A stretch of DNA of 53,700 bases, from positions 1 to 53,700 of the forward strand of contig JAUWZD010000017.1 of NCBI GenBank assembly GCA_030615505.1, given 5' to 3'. Of this stretch, positions 53,203-53,700 are shown piece by piece (position 1 is the first letter of the stretch; each line of letters begins with the position of its first letter). Origin of the DNA: Spirochaetales bacterium (GTDB lineage Bacteria; Spirochaetota; Spirochaetia; SZUA-6; DRHE01). The position numbers and the translations under genes were made by a program. The notes beneath the pieces were generated by a model that did no database searches, was not told where the DNA came from, and worked only from the letters and a program-made list of their open reading frames with translations.

Positions 53203-53700
53203 ATGGAAGCACGAAAAAATTTTGTTTTTACATCAGAAAGTGTCGGAGAGGGTCACCCCGATAAGATCTGTGACCAGATTTCCGACGCTGTTTTGGACAG
53301 CGCATTGGAGCAGGATACTGATTCCAGGGTCGCCTGTGAAACTTTTACAACCACAGGATTGGTCCTGGTCGGGGGTGAAATTACCACAAAGGGATACATT
53401 GACCTTCAAAATACGGTACGTGGAGTTTTAAAATCAATCGGTTATGATGATCCCTCATATGGGATCGATTACCAATCATGCTCCGTAATTTCCACAATTC
53501 ATGAACAATCACCTGATATTGCTCAAGGGGTTGACTCCGGTAGTGGGCTGCATAAAGAGGCGGGCGCCGGAGATCAGGGAATGATGTTCGGCTATGCGTG
53601 CCGGGAAACCCCGGAATTGATGCCTGCACCCATCCATTACGCTCACCAGATTATGTTGAGAGCCGCTGTAGTTCGAAAAAAGGGAATACTTCCCTTTATG
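53203..53700 (+). CDS. metK: S-adenosylmethionine synthetase, 5' part only
   Basis: 166 codons before the window ends. Motifs [20 protein letters not shown] and [12 protein letters not shown] mark MetK, which makes SAM from methionine and ATP. Start ATG 53203 with GGAGG 7 bases upstream. The frame is open to the window edge. Confidence 0.96.
   Translation, partial: MEARKNFVFTSESVGEGHPDKICDQISDAVLDSALEQDTDSRVACETFTTTGLVLVGGEITTKGYIDLQNTVRGVLKSIGYDDPSYGIDYQSCSVISTIHEQSPDIAQGVDSGSGLHKEAGAGDQGMMFGYACRETPELMPAPIHYAHQIMLRAAVVRKKGILPFM

Overview
The window most likely comes from the chromosome of a free-living spirochaete (Spirochaetota). This is an inference from gene content and order: spoVG, tRNA-Gln, rplY, pth, tilS and ftsH in one run; a DUF115/MptE-like protein of the flagellin-glycosylation type; a plant/trypanosome-like phosphofructokinase; and PilZ and response-regulator proteins. 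No 16S rRNA gene or species marker is present. The DNA is compact and of medium GC. Most genes abut or overlap, even when convergent.

Positions 1-5567 are visibly decaying. They hold a truncated nickel/cobalt ECF-transporter T subunit, a transposase remnant and a larC remnant (nickel-pincer cofactor synthesis, with an internal deletion and frameshift). They are followed by an NAD de novo operon in which nadC is intact, but nadA has lost the segment with one Fe-S cysteine and nadB carries two deletions and a nonsense codon. Decay stops at hisS (5615).

Positions 5615-22910 are housekeeping and regulatory genes: hisS, an M28 peptidase, a ClpX-like ATPase without the zinc domain, a DEAH helicase, and a minus-strand operon of a sigma-70 factor, aroA, aroB and a CRP-like regulator. 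Next come a LysM/degenerate M23 protein, tRNA-Asp and tRNA-Pro with a strong promoter, a membrane-anchored parvulin, the DUF115 protein, lepA, and a receiver domain fused to an RsbW-like ATPase.

Positions 22912-37457 are almost entirely minus strand. One run is ispE, spoVG, tRNA-Gln, rplY, pth (apparently starting at CTG), tilS, a palindromic-repeat array, ftsH, a TPR/calcium-loop protein and a HtrA-like lipoprotein. The other is rplU, prp, rpmA, obgE, nadD, an LCP protein and rsfS. Between them, on the plus strand, is a 104-residue protein that is 60% Asp/Glu.

Positions 37596-43663 form a probable glucosylglycerate locus: a GH13_18-type phosphorylase, and a divergent operon of a GT4-like glycosyltransferase, an M20-like peptidase lacking its catalytic Glu pair, a GpgS-like synthase and a small zinc-ribbon membrane protein. 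The window closes with a citrate-synthase family gene, mfd, a putative lipoprotein, a PilZ protein, a small Cys protein, trpS, pfk and the 5' part of metK, which has a terminator hairpin just before its ribosome-binding site.

The strongest leads are the modular palindromic repeat family with an in-frame copy inside tilS, the acidic protein, the glucosylglycerate locus with its altered peptidase, the metK attenuator, the CTG start of pth, and the progressive loss of NAD and nickel-cofactor genes.
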